Part shown: in pieces, positions 9,713 to 17,748 of the stretch
How the letters are laid out: each line of letters begins with the position of its first letter
Numbering within the stretch: the stretch's first letter is position 1
Assembly: GCA_019114985.1 (NCBI GenBank)
Contig: DXEM01000015.1
Location: 96,367 to 160,366 of the forward strand
DNA: 64,000 nucleotides
Origin: Candidatus Anaerostipes excrementavium
GTDB lineage: Bacteria > Bacillota > Clostridia > Lachnospirales > Lachnospiraceae
Direction: 5' to 3'
Notes under the pieces: generated by a model
Told to the model about the DNA's origin: nothing
Database searches by the model: none
What the model saw: only the letters and a program-made list of their open reading frames with translations
Program-made: the position numbers and the translations under genes

Positions 9713-9993
9713 AGCAACTCCTAACCTACGCTTCGGTTCCTGTACCCACATAGTATCCATTTTCAACTTGTTTCTCAAATCACGAAAATGGCATTTTTTT
9801 ATACACAAAAGGCACATGAACTTGAAAGTGTATATACAATTATCCTTGTTTTCTAACTCTAATTATACACTAATTTGAGAATTTTGGCGTTTTTTATATA
9901 GTGTATATATATTTTAGGGGTTGATTTTTGGATTTATACACTTCTGGGGTTTTAGAAAATAGTGTTTTTTTGTTTTAATCGGGTATGACTTGA
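9713..9993 (-). promoter_or_regulatory. Control region of the lac PTS operon with five GTGTATA half-sites
   Basis: GTGTATA or its complement occurs at 9800-9806, 9828-9834, 9864-9870, 9901-9907 and 9935-9941. The last four form two inverted pairs spanning 43 and 41 bp. On the minus strand, the site at 9864-9870 runs into a perfect TATAAT (plus-strand 9862-9867) with no good -35, as expected for an activated promoter. No -24/-12 σ54 promoter is visible. The same half-site recurs before the second degenerate LevR relative near 47.5 kb. Confidence 0.55.
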
Positions 9994-10332
9994 CTGTATG
10001 GGCAGCCTAAGATTTTGGATTATTTATTATCACATGACGGTGCGGAACAGAAAGACATTGCTCATGGATGTCATATTGAACCGGGAACACTGACAACAAT
10101 TTTAAACCGCATGGAAAAAAGTGGGTTGGTGGAGCGGCGTATGTTAAATGGCAACAGAAGAAGTTTTTATGTTTTTATGACGGAAAAGGGGAAAGATCAG
10201 GCGGCAGCGGTTGCCAAAGCATTCTTAGAGTTGGAAGAAGAGGCTTTTTATGGCTTGTCTGAGAAGGAACGTGAAGCATTTATGAAGGTTTTTCAAAAGG
10301 TTTATACCAATACATTGGACAGAAAGGAATGA
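9994..10332 (+). pseudogene. MarR-family regulator, N-terminus lost
   Basis: The remaining 112 codons carry the winged-helix core and C-terminal helix of a MarR regulator: a GQPKIL start, recognition region LTTILNRMEKSGLVERR and wing residues up to VFMTEKGK. About 35 N-terminal residues that form the dimer helix are absent. The frame is closed by TGA at 9991, and the only possible internal start is a TTG at 10015. The sequence before 9990 already belongs to the lac control region, so a deletion joined the two. The next gene is also damaged, which supports decay of a former MarR-membrane protein operon. Confidence 0.7.
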
Positions 10333-10339
10333 CAGAATA

Positions 10340-11028
10340 ATGGAAAAAATAAAACGATATATTGTGTTTTTGATAGGTTTGTCTATCAATTCGCTGGGTG
10401 TCAGCTTGATAACAAAGGCGAATCTTGGGACATCTCCCATTTCGTCGATCCCGTATGTGCTGAGCTTGAATTATCCATGGACTTTGGGACAGTTTACTAT
10501 TGCAGTTAGTTTACTTTTGATTTTCATACAGTTTATTATATTGCGTCGGAATTTTAAGCTGGAACATTTGCTGCAGATTCCGATTTCTATTTTGTTCGGA
10601 TATTTTATTGATCTAACAATGCTACAGCTTTTCTTTGTGAATCCGCATCATTATATTTCCTGCATTGCGTATCTGTTGATTGGGTGTTTGATTCTTGGAT
10701 TTGGCGTTTATACAGAGGTGCTTGCGGATGTAGCGATGCTTCCGGGAGAGTCATTCGTACGAGCCGTTTCTTCTACATGGAAGACGGAATTTGGAGGAAC
10801 CAAGGTGGCCTTTGATGTATCTGTAACTGTGATAGCTGCACGATTATTGCTGCACTTTTGGTCGGATTCATTGCCCGGCTGTTAGGAAGAAAGTTATCTT
10901 TTCTAGAAGAAATATTGTTTGGAAAACCTGGGAAAGTTTCTGAAAGTACCGAAAGAGAAGAAGATGCCGCAGCATATGGTCCGGTCATTGTGATTGATCG
11001 TCAATATGGAAAAGTTCCAGAAAATTAA
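10340..11028 (+). pseudogene. YczE/YitT-like membrane protein with internal deletion and frameshift
   Basis: The first frame (10340-10885) encodes several membrane segments beginning MEKIKRYIVFLIGLSINSLG, which is typical of the YczE-type integral membrane family. After the VAFDVSVTVIAA segment near 10835, the frame changes and ends at 10885. The missing continuation (TIIAALLVGFIARLLGRK and a charged tail ending KVPEN) reads on in another frame to TAA at 11026-11028. Around 20 residues expected between the parts are absent, so a deletion of tens of bases probably caused the frameshift. The family's function is not settled. It follows the broken MarR gene by 7 bp. Confidence 0.75.
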
Positions 11029-11059
11029 AACAAATATAAATGATAATATTAAATTAAAA

Positions 11060-11121
11060 TTGTTAAAAAAATTAACAAAAAATGTATAAAAATTGATTTT
11101 TTGCATATTTTAATATATAAT
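11060..11121 (+). promoter_or_regulatory. Promoter and inverted repeat before the ATPase/TOPRIM pair
   Basis: TTGATT (11093-11098) and TATAAT (11116-11121) are separated by exactly 17 bp, a near-consensus σ70 promoter 30 bp before the ATPase start. Just upstream, TTGTTAA (11060-11066) and TTAACAA (11072-11078) form a perfect inverted repeat with a five-base loop, a possible operator. No regulator gene is coupled to the pair. Confidence 0.65.
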
Positions 11122-11151
11122 AAAAGAAAAATCAGAAGGAGGTATAATGCC

Positions 11152-12540
11152 ATGCAGTATGCAGTTCGGCTTGTTTCAATGGAAATCGAAAACATTAAAA
11201 ATGTTCGGCATGGGCGATTAGATTTTGCCAAGGGAATGAAAGGAAGTATTCTGGGAATTTATGGACAGAATGGTTCTGGGAAGACGGTTGTGGTAGATTG
11301 CATGGTATTATTAAAGTGTCTTCTTTCCGGACGACAAATACCACCACATTTTTATCATTATATGAATGCTTTGACAGAGAGTGCTCGTGTAAGCTATGGT
11401 TTTCAAATTTGTGGAGATACCGATGAAATGTATGCAGAATACGAGATTGAGTTATTGAAAAATGGAGAATATAGTTTCTGTATTAGTGGAGAGAAATTAC
11501 GGGCTCGGGAAATGGCAGGAAAAAAGGGAACTCGATTAAATTCGCTTTTTGATTATCATAAAGGAGAAAAAGAGCTCTTTCGTCCGTTGAAGTATTATGC
11601 GCGTTTTGAAAAAGATATGGATAGCATGGTTGCCTTAGGGATTGCACAGCAGGCAACAGAAGACTTCGATGAGGAGAAGCATTTGCCTAGAGTAAGTTCG
11701 TTTTTGTTTGCAAAAAAAGCACAGGATGTATTTAAAAAGACGAAAGGTGATGCAGAGAAAATATATTTTTTTTCGCATATTCTGCAAAAATATGGTTTCT
11801 ATGATTTAGCAGTGATTGAAAATACACATTATGGACTTTTAGCTCTGAATTTGGATGCGTTTCCGGTCAATGTAGATTGGCCGGACAGAATGAAGCCGGA
11901 TATTACTGGAATTATGCTGAAGCTCACAGATATCAATATTGTGCCAAAAGAGATATTTTCCTATGTGGAAAATACGATTAAGCAAATTAATATCGTTATG
12001 AAGACGTTGGTACCAGATATACGAATTGAGATCTATAATGCCTTTGAAAAGCTAATGGAGAAAGGAAAAGATGGGATTCAGTTTGAGATTATTACAGTGC
12101 ATGGAAAAGCACGAATTCCGTTAATGTATGAATCTGCTGGGATTAAGAAGCTCATTTCTATTTGCAGTAATTTAGTTGCTTGTTATAATCGGGAGTCGTA
12201 TTGTTTGGTAGTCGATGAATTAGATTCGGGTATTTATGAGTATCTGTTGGGCGAATGTTTAGAGGTGATGCAAGAAAAAGCAAAGGGACAGCTTATTTTT
12301 ACTTCTCATAATTTACGCCCGTTAGAAGTATTAAGAAATGAATTCCTTATTTATACTACGGTGAATCCAGATAATCGTTATATCAAGTCTTCATATATCA
12401 AAAATACCCAAAATACGCGTCTTTCTTATTTACGTAGTATTAAATTAGGGGGGCAGAAAGAAAAATTATATAACGAAACTAATATTTATGAGATGGAACT
12501 GGCAATGCGTCGGGCAGGAAAGGTGGGAATTCATGACTAA
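11152..12540 (+). CDS. ABC/OLD-type AAA ATPase of a two-gene candidate defence module
   Basis: The 462-residue protein begins with an EIENIKNVRHG strand typical of RecF/OLD-type ATPases. Walker A is GQNGSGKT at residues 38-45. A signature-like segment, ESAGIKKL, precedes Walker B VVDELD near residues 353-358, and the H-loop reads TSHN. The middle contains the helical insertion seen in AAA_21/AAA_15 proteins. The start at 11152 has AGAAGGAGG nine bases upstream; the earlier frame start at 11101 overlaps the promoter. Its stop overlaps the ATG of the downstream TOPRIM-like gene by eight bases, so the two products should be made together. By analogy with OLD and PARIS systems it may sense phage and control the nuclease. 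That role is inferred. Confidence 0.8.
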   Translation: MQYAVRLVSMEIENIKNVRHGRLDFAKGMKGSILGIYGQNGSGKTVVVDCMVLLKCLLSGRQIPPHFYHYMNALTESARVSYGFQICGDTDEMYAEYEIELLKNGEYSFCISGEKLRAREMAGKKGTRLNSLFDYHKGEKELFRPLKYYARFEKDMDSMVALGIAQQATEDFDEEKHLPRVSSFLFAKKAQDVFKKTKGDAEKIYFFSHILQKYGFYDLAVIENTHYGLLALNLDAFPVNVDWPDRMKPDITGIMLKLTDINIVPKEIFSYVENTIKQINIVMKTLVPDIRIEIYNAFEKLMEKGKDGIQFEIITVHGKARIPLMYESAGIKKLISICSNLVACYNRESYCLVVDELDSGIYEYLLGECLEVMQEKAKGQLIFTSHNLRPLEVLRNEFLIYTTVNPDNRYIKSSYIKNTQNTRLSYLRSIKLGGQKEKLYNETNIYEMELAMRRAGKVGIHD

Positions 12541-13234
12541 AAAGATTATTTTGCTTTTGGTAGAGGGTCCTACGGATGAGGATGCATTAGCTTTGATATA
12601 TTCTAAATTAGTTAGAAAACATCATCTGGAATTCGACGTGCTTCATACAGATATCACAGCTGGAGAAGATATGACGGTTAAATATATTGAAAATCGAATT
12701 CAAAAAGAGATAGCAGCTTATTTGAGAAAAAATCCTTTTTTAAAAAAACGGGATATTTTAAAGGTAGTGCAGATTATTGATACAGACGGAGCTTTTATTC
12801 CAGCTAACCAAGTGCAGCAGTCCGAAAACGGAAAAACCGAATATTTTGAGACACATATTGCAGCGAAGAATAAAGATCGGCTTCAACGTCGTAATATTAG
12901 TAAGCGTGCAATTGTATATCGTTTGGTACGCTCTGAAAAAGTAGGTGGATTACCATATGAGATTTATTATTTTTCCAGGAATATGGAACATGTTCTTCAC
13001 AACATTTCAGAAGATTTGACAGATGAGCAAAAAGAGGATTTAGCATTTGATCATGCGAACCGGTATAGTGAACGACCAGAAGATTTTTTACAATTTTTGT
13101 ATGATGACTCTTTTCATGTATCCGGAAGTTATAAGGAGACATGGAAATTTATTATGGATAATGGAAATTCATTAAAGAGATATACCAATATGACACTCTT
13201 TTTTGAAAAATTAGGGATCTATCCGTCAAATTAA
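12533..13234 (+). CDS. TOPRIM-like protein, partner of the ATPase
   Basis: The 233-residue protein starts with a beta strand and the motif LLLVEGPTDEDAL (Glu11), followed later by IIDTDGAF (Asp83 and Asp85). This Glu then Asp-x-Asp arrangement is the metal-binding signature of TOPRIM folds such as OLD-family nucleases. The rest shows mixed helix and strand with an FSRNMEHVLHN segment that I cannot place in a named family. The start at 12533 lies in the last codons of the ATPase gene, giving tight translational coupling; the longer frame from 12488 is inside the ATPase coding region. A nuclease role is inferred from the motif and the partner. RloB-, AriB- or OLD-like relatives are possible. 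Confidence 0.65.
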   Translation: MTKKIILLLVEGPTDEDALALIYSKLVRKHHLEFDVLHTDITAGEDMTVKYIENRIQKEIAAYLRKNPFLKKRDILKVVQIIDTDGAFIPANQVQQSENGKTEYFETHIAAKNKDRLQRRNISKRAIVYRLVRSEKVGGLPYEIYYFSRNMEHVLHNISEDLTDEQKEDLAFDHANRYSERPEDFLQFLYDDSFHVSGSYKETWKFIMDNGNSLKRYTNMTLFFEKLGIYPSN

Positions 13235-13262
13235 AATACAATTTTATCGGCTTCTCTGCTTT

Positions 13263-13302
13263 AGAGTCGAAAAGCTGTGGGAATCACAGGCTTTCCGACT
13301 CT
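13263..13302 (+). terminator. Hairpin terminator after the ATPase/TOPRIM pair
   Basis: AGAGTCG and CGACTCT pair around an inner helix with TGTG/CACA and GAAT loop bases. The T tract after it is short. It separates the module from the IS200 left end about 20 bp further on. Confidence 0.6.
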
Positions 13303-13321
13303 TTATTGTAATGCGAAGAAA

Positions 13322-14040
13322 ATAAAACCACCTGCTATGCAGGTGTGTTCCTAAGTAGCTTTAGCTTCAAGAAAAAACCTCCTATGTTATAATAAATGCA
13401 GGTTCGCCAACCGCATAAAGAAAACAAAGGAGGTGTGTCCAAATGGACAATAACAGTTTATCCCATACGAAATGGGAATGCAAGTACCATATAGTGTTTG
13501 CACCAAAATACAGGAGAAAAGCGATATATAAAGATATCCGAGCCGATGTAGGCCGGATATTAAGTGAATTATGCAGAAGAAAGGGAATAGAGATTCTCGC
13601 GGCAGAAGCATGCATCGATCATATTCACATGTTTGTGAGGATTCCGCCGAAATATAGTGTTTCAGAAATAATGGGATACTTAAAAGGGAAAAGTTCACTG
13701 ATGATATTTGAAAGACATGCGAATTTAAAATATAGGTATGGGAATCGACATTTTTGGTGCCGAGGATATTATGTGGATACAGTAGGGAAAAATGCAAAGA
13801 AAATAGAAGAATATATAAGAAATCAGTTAAAAGAGGATCTGGAATATGACCAAATGACGTTAAAGGAGTATATTGACCCGTTTACGGGTGAGCCGGTAAA
13901 CCCGAACAAGAAGAAGTAACCTTTTAAGGTTAGTTTGAGGATGTAGTGCGGAAGGCGGACTATTCAGAGCCTCTTTAGAGGAAAGCAGGTAATAATGGCT
14001 TATAGCCGCAGTGCAAACCACCGGCTAAGCCGGTGGTTTT
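13322..14040 (+). mobile_element. IS200/IS605-family element (IS200 group, tnpA only)
   Basis: The element has the two subterminal palindromes of the family instead of inverted terminal repeats. The left hairpin is CACCTGC-TAT-GCAGGTG (13329-13345) and the right is AAACCACCGGC-TAA-GCCGGTGGTTT (14015-14039). A single transposase gene lies between them; no tnpB is present. The exact cleavage sites and target tetranucleotide cannot be fixed from one copy, so the ends are approximate. It sits six bases from the stop codon of a membrane-protein gene and apparently broke nothing. Confidence 0.85.
13443..13919 (+). CDS. tnpA: IS200/IS605-family transposase TnpA (Y1-HUH)
   Basis: This 158-residue single-stranded-DNA transposase cuts and rejoins the element at its hairpin ends. 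The HUH motif is His60-Ile61-His62 in CIDHIHMFV. The likely catalytic tyrosine is Tyr124 in KKIEEYIRNQ, placed as in IS608. The N-terminal SHTKWECKYHIVFAPKYRRK stretch is characteristic. Length is normal and the frame is intact, so it may still be active. A GGAGG ribosome site lies just upstream. The gene fills most of the element and carries no passenger. Confidence 0.93.
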   Translation: MDNNSLSHTKWECKYHIVFAPKYRRKAIYKDIRADVGRILSELCRRKGIEILAAEACIDHIHMFVRIPPKYSVSEIMGYLKGKSSLMIFERHANLKYRYGNRHFWCRGYYVDTVGKNAKKIEEYIRNQLKEDLEYDQMTLKEYIDPFTGEPVNPNKKK

Positions 14041-14045
14041 GATTC

Positions 14046-14654
14046 TTAATCATAATAACGTTTATCGCGTCTGGCGAGAGATGCCGCGAAGAAAAATGGA
14101 ATGAAGAAAATGACAAATCCCATTCCCATTGCGCAGATAAATGCCGCCAGCCAGGCAATGCCTGATAATAACTCATAGCAGGATAAAAGGATGCCGGTCA
14201 ACGCGCCATTGGCCTGTAAGTTCCTGGATATAAGATCGTGACATCCGATGACACAGGCGTAAAGGACCCAGCAAAGGGCAAGCAAACATACGACCAGTAC
14301 GGCTAACAGCAGGACAATGAGGAAGGCTTGTCCTGGATTCCGGAATAAGTAAGATATGACTTGTGGCTGGAAAAGTGCCAGGATCCGCACAAAATAATCC
14401 CGCATCAAATAGAGGGAAAGTACGCTTAGGAAGATGAACAGGGCACATCCGGCACTAACGGCTTTTGTGCCGATGGGATTTACGATGCGTATCAGCCGAG
14501 TGATTCTTCCCAGAAGGACGATTGCGGCTGTGACCACATATACGAAAAAGGCGTATACAGCAATCTTGGCGAGCAGCATCGCAAGAGGAGCGTCGATCCC
14601 AACATTTAGATTCATCAGACCGACGGAAATAGAATCAATATAATTTTCAAACAT
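14046..14654 (-). CDS. Integral membrane protein of unknown function
   Basis: The 202-residue protein has about four to five hydrophobic segments (roughly residues 25-50, 60-85, 105-130 and 155-190) and a basic C-terminus ending RRDKRYYD. I do not recognise the family. The start at 14654 (MFENYIDS) is preferred because AGAGG lies about ten bases upstream; the alternative Met at 14675 has no ribosome site. It is monocistronic, divergent from the Cof-type phosphatase, and its stop lies six bases from the IS200 right end. Function cannot be assigned from context. Confidence 0.6.
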   Translation of the reverse strand: MFENYIDSISVGLMNLNVGIDAPLAMLLAKIAVYAFFVYVVTAAIVLLGRITRLIRIVNPIGTKAVSAGCALFIFLSVLSLYLMRDYFVRILALFQPQVISYLFRNPGQAFLIVLLLAVLVVCLLALCWVLYACVIGCHDLISRNLQANGALTGILLSCYELLSGIAWLAAFICAMGMGFVIFFIPFFFAASLARRDKRYYD

Positions 14655-14830
14655 TTTATAAAACCTCTGGAACATGTTGATGATAATCTTAATTATAACT
14701 TATTTTTCTTAAGAATTCATTAAGATTTCTAAACTTACATTGAAATATTGAATTTATACATAATTTCACAAAAAAATGCTTGGTCTTTGTCAAAAAAGTC
14801 GTTACAATAAAAAATCGGGAGGACGATTTT

Positions 14831-15607
14831 ATGAAACGTAAATTTTTCTTTTTTGATATTGATGGAACGCTGGCAGTGGGAGTGCCGGGGGAACAATATA
14901 TTCCGAAATCTACAAAAGCCGCAATTCGAAAGCTAAAGGACGCAGGACATTTTGTTGCAATCGCCACAGGACGCAGTTATGCAATGGCTGTGGAAAACAT
15001 GGAAGCGCTGGGATTTTCTAATATGGTAAGTGATGGCGGAAACGGAATTACAATCGATCATAAGCTGATTGAGATCAAACCATTGGATTATGATAAGTGT
15101 CTGAAATTGATTGATGAGTGTAAGGAGAAAAACTTTATATGGGCGATTTCACCGGACAATACAAAGAGAAGACTGGCGCCGGATCAGAGATTTTATGACT
15201 ATACCCATGATTTGTATATGAAAACAGAAGTCGTTCCCGGATTAGATCCGCGGGATTATGATAAAATCTACAAAGTGTATATTGCCTGTGCTTCACCGGA
15301 AGAAGATCAGCTGGAAGCATTGAAAGAATTACCATGGTGTCGTTTCCATAAGGAGTATATCTTTGTAGAGCCGGGAGACAAATCGGTAGGGATCAAAGCA
15401 ATAATGAATCATATCGGCGGAGACTATCAGGATGTAGTCGTTTTCGGTGATGAGAAGAACGATTTGTCCATGTTCAGGGACGAATGGACAAGCATCGCAA
15501 TGGGCAATGCGATTGATGAATTAAAAGAAAAAGCTGACTATGTTACGGATGATTGTGATAAGGATGGAATCTACAATGCCTGCCGGCATTTTGGCTGGAT
15601 TGATTAA
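14831..15607 (+). CDS. Cof-type HAD-IIB phosphatase
   Basis: This 258-residue cytoplasmic phosphatase of the Cof subfamily acts on sugar phosphates, flavin or other small phosphorylated metabolites. Motif I is FDIDGTL with both Asp residues, motif II is IATGRS, the cap lies in the middle, and motif IV is VVFGDEKNDLSMF with the conserved Lys upstream. The start at 14831 has GGGAGG about ten bases upstream; a 17-residue extension to 14780 is unsupported. It is followed by a terminator, so it is transcribed alone. The substrate is not predictable. Confidence 0.9.
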   Translation: MKRKFFFFDIDGTLAVGVPGEQYIPKSTKAAIRKLKDAGHFVAIATGRSYAMAVENMEALGFSNMVSDGGNGITIDHKLIEIKPLDYDKCLKLIDECKEKNFIWAISPDNTKRRLAPDQRFYDYTHDLYMKTEVVPGLDPRDYDKIYKVYIACASPEEDQLEALKELPWCRFHKEYIFVEPGDKSVGIKAIMNHIGGDYQDVVVFGDEKNDLSMFRDEWTSIAMGNAIDELKEKADYVTDDCDKDGIYNACRHFGWID

Positions 15608-15627
15608 GAGAAAAAGATATCAGAGTT

Positions 15628-15675
15628 ATGGACACACTGTTTGGAATATATCGAAAACGGTGTGTCCATATTTTA
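15628..15675 (+). terminator. Terminator of the Cof-type phosphatase gene
   Basis: ATGGACACAC pairs with GTGTGTCCAT, extended by TGTTT and AAACG on either side of a short loop, and is followed by ATTTTATT. It directly adjoins the multi-hairpin repeat. Confidence 0.8.
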
Positions 15676-15795
15676 TTCCATAGGAAACTTCGTTCCTATG
15701 GAATAAAACGCTCCGCGAAGATCGCACTGCGGCGGTGCGGAAAACGTCGCTGAAGCGACCCGCCGCAGGCGGAGAATCCTGCAAAACAGGATTCT
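15676..15795. repeat. Array of five consecutive hairpins, about 120 bp
   Basis: Successive palindromes are TTCCATAGGAA/TTCCTATGGAA (15676-15703), GCAC/GTGC around 15724-15738, GTCGCT/AGCGAC (15746-15759), CCGCC/GGCGG (about 15760-15772) and AGAATCCTG/CAGGATTCT (15773-15795). The middle part is much richer in G and C than the surroundings. It lies between convergent genes. I take it for a dispersed structured element, comparable in kind to REP or ERIC sequences; copies elsewhere cannot be seen here. Confidence 0.6.
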
Positions 15796-15798
15796 ATT

Positions 15799-16686
15799 CT
15801 ATAAAGAATAGTCATCAATGCAGACAGTCTTACCAAGTGGAATTCGTTTCACGCAGAGTGTTTGGTCGGAACCGGCGCTTAACGCCCATTTTACCAGAGT
15901 AAGACATCGGTTTGTAATTTCAATGCAGGTAATGCCGGATGGTGATATACAGCTCCCTGTATTAGAATAGGGAGAGGAAGGCGTCCCGATCATAGGGTGA
16001 TGGGTGTGACCGGTAATCAGCAAATGGCCTTCTTGTCGTGCCCAGTTAGTTAGATGCTTTTCGGATTTCTTTTTCTTTCGGTTGTTTTTGGCCGCGCTGG
16101 TCGGATCAGGAATTCCAAGCTGTTCCAGAGGCCGCCATACGTAACGAACCAGGAAGCGGGAAAGCGGCCATAAAGTGCTGTTGAGGAAGTCTGCCTGGTG
16201 TCCATGGGTGAGGTAAATATCCATTTCGTCTTCCTGATCTTTCAGGATGATTCCTGAGTAAAAATGAATACCGGGCAATAAGGAGCAGGAGCACTGATTC
16301 CGTTCACAAAAATAATTGCCGCACTGATTTTGGGAGAAGTTTTTCTTTTTCTTTACGATATCGTGATTGCCATAAACAGCGTAAAATCGATTTTGCTGAA
16401 AAAATCTTGCAATAAGTTCAAAAGACTCAGAATGCGTGGATTTTATAGCGGAAAAAGAACGATTTTCCCAAAGTTCATCTCCATCTCCAAGTTCTAAATA
16501 AGTATAGCAGTGTGTTTCATAATATTTTAGCGCGGACACATATAAAACTTCATTTTTTAGGAAATTATCATTGGTTTTTCCTGTCCCTCGGTGGCAATCA
16601 CTGAAGACAACATATCGGGAAGATTGGCATAGAGGGAGGATGCAGGGGTGCTCAAATGACTGAGAGATCCGGGAATAAGAGCTCAT
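15799..16686 (-). CDS. Calcineurin-like metallophosphoesterase
   Basis: The 295-residue protein has the full set of two-metal phosphoesterase motifs: FSDCHRG near residue 28, GDGDELW near 67, YGNHD near 105, THGHQ and the late GHTHH. The arrangement resembles LpxH-like UDP-diacylglucosamine hydrolases, but this organism type lacks classical lipid A, so the substrate is probably another phosphodiester or pyrophosphate. No signal peptide is visible. Its start overlaps the stop of the upstream DUF4474 gene by four bases, so the two are one operon. The pairing suggests a shared role at or near the membrane, which is inference. Confidence 0.85.
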   Translation of the reverse strand: MSSYSRISQSFEHPCILPLCQSSRYVVFSDCHRGTGKTNDNFLKNEVLYVSALKYYETHCYTYLELGDGDELWENRSFSAIKSTHSESFELIARFFQQNRFYAVYGNHDIVKKKKNFSQNQCGNYFCERNQCSCSLLPGIHFYSGIILKDQEDEMDIYLTHGHQADFLNSTLWPLSRFLVRYVWRPLEQLGIPDPTSAAKNNRKKKKSEKHLTNWARQEGHLLITGHTHHPMIGTPSSPYSNTGSCISPSGITCIEITNRCLTLVKWALSAGSDQTLCVKRIPLGKTVCIDDYSL

Positions 16687-17591
16687 TGCCGTTTCCTGTG
16701 TTTTTTCGCTTTACATTTTTGCCTTCGGTGCTTTTTGAAACGAAGCGTATGACGAAAGGCAGCAGGCAGGAAGAAATACAGATATAGGATTTGATCCAAT
16801 ACGCAGTCAAAAGGCTTTGTGATATGACGATACAATCTGCAAAGCAGACGATTTTTCCACTGAGCAAATGGGAAACGGAAGCAATGCTTCGGTTGTTTGC
16901 AATGGGGGATACAGAAAGTAAAAGAGACCGTCGGGCAGCAGATACAGATGTCGCAGGCGGTGTATCCTGTATAAAGCAGACTTTTTGTAAAGCTATCCAT
17001 CATCTCTTCATTTGGAAAAGTGATGGAGACATTCATACTCAGATCTCTGGGGTCTGCATATTTACCGGTACAAAATCCTGTCAGCCACCAGTGGAGCCGA
17101 TGGATGCAAAATAAAGGTTTCCCTTTCCAGCTTAGTTCCATAGAAATCGGAAGAAGTTCCTTTTTTGACGCAGCGTGAAACTGTGTTTTTTCATACTGTT
17201 CCGGAGAGACCAGGCCATCTGCATGATAAATGCCGATTTCGCTGCCGATATTAATTCCATACTGTCCTTTCCAGAATTCGATCATCCAGGTTCGTCCGTG
17301 GTAATCGAAATATATAGGTTCACAGTCAAAGACCATGTTAAAATGAGAAGCTGTCTGATCGTATAAATGGCGGTAGCCAAATGCTTTTTGCGGCGCATCC
17401 AATCTTGAAGTAATAATGTCGCAGTCTGCATCGTAAGCAAAGCCGAAAGGCTTGGCAAGATCATTTAGCAGCCGCCTTTTTTTGCATGGATCCATGCAGC
17501 GTACTTTGCAGATGATTTTTCTTCGGCGGAAAAAATGAATGATAAAAAAGAAAATACAAACGGCAAATAAAATGCCGGCGAATAGATACAT
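16683..17591 (-). CDS. Membrane-anchored DUF4474 protein
   Basis: An N-terminal membrane segment (about residues 1-25, MYLFAGILFAVCIFFF) is followed by a basic patch and then a DUF4474 domain. That domain is recognised by RLLNDLAKPFGFAYD, GYRHLYDQ, FDCEPIYFDYHGRTW and EFWKGQYGINIG. Its biochemical activity is unknown. The start at 17591 has GGAGG eight bases upstream; the 67-residue extension to 17792 overlaps the divergent gene and has no ribosome site. The C-terminus is rich in Arg, Lys and His. It leads a two-gene operon with the metallophosphoesterase, with a four-base overlap. Confidence 0.8.
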   Translation of the reverse strand: MYLFAGILFAVCIFFFIIHFFRRRKIICKVRCMDPCKKRRLLNDLAKPFGFAYDADCDIITSRLDAPQKAFGYRHLYDQTASHFNMVFDCEPIYFDYHGRTWMIEFWKGQYGINIGSEIGIYHADGLVSPEQYEKTQFHAASKKELLPISMELSWKGKPLFCIHRLHWWLTGFCTGKYADPRDLSMNVSITFPNEEMMDSFTKSLLYTGYTACDICICCPTVSFTFCIPHCKQPKHCFRFPFAQWKNRLLCRLYRHITKPFDCVLDQILYLYFFLPAAFRHTLRFKKHRRQKCKAKKHRKRQ

Positions 17592-17748
17592 AAAAAAACC
17601 TCCAAACGTGTTTAGTGTATTATATGTACAAAATAAGAAAATGTTAGAGTCCGGTGGCAGACGGATCATAATCTCCGAAAAAGATATAAATTTAACTTGG
17701 TAGGAAAGTATACCTATGTTAAAATAAAAGAAAAAAGGAGGAAGACTT

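Noticed and set aside
9713..9817. 35-residue N-terminal extension of the lac regulator
   Set aside because: The TAGGAG site before 9712 and the conserved start of the winged helix support the shorter form; the extension lies in the control region.
9884..9900. TTGGCGT followed by TATATA resembling a -24/-12 promoter before the lac regulator
   Set aside because: It lies on the plus strand, away from the operon, and lacks the required GC at the -12 position.
13322..14040. IS605-type element with tnpB
   Set aside because: No tnpB or guide RNA-like gene lies between the hairpin ends; the element is of the tnpA-only IS200 type.
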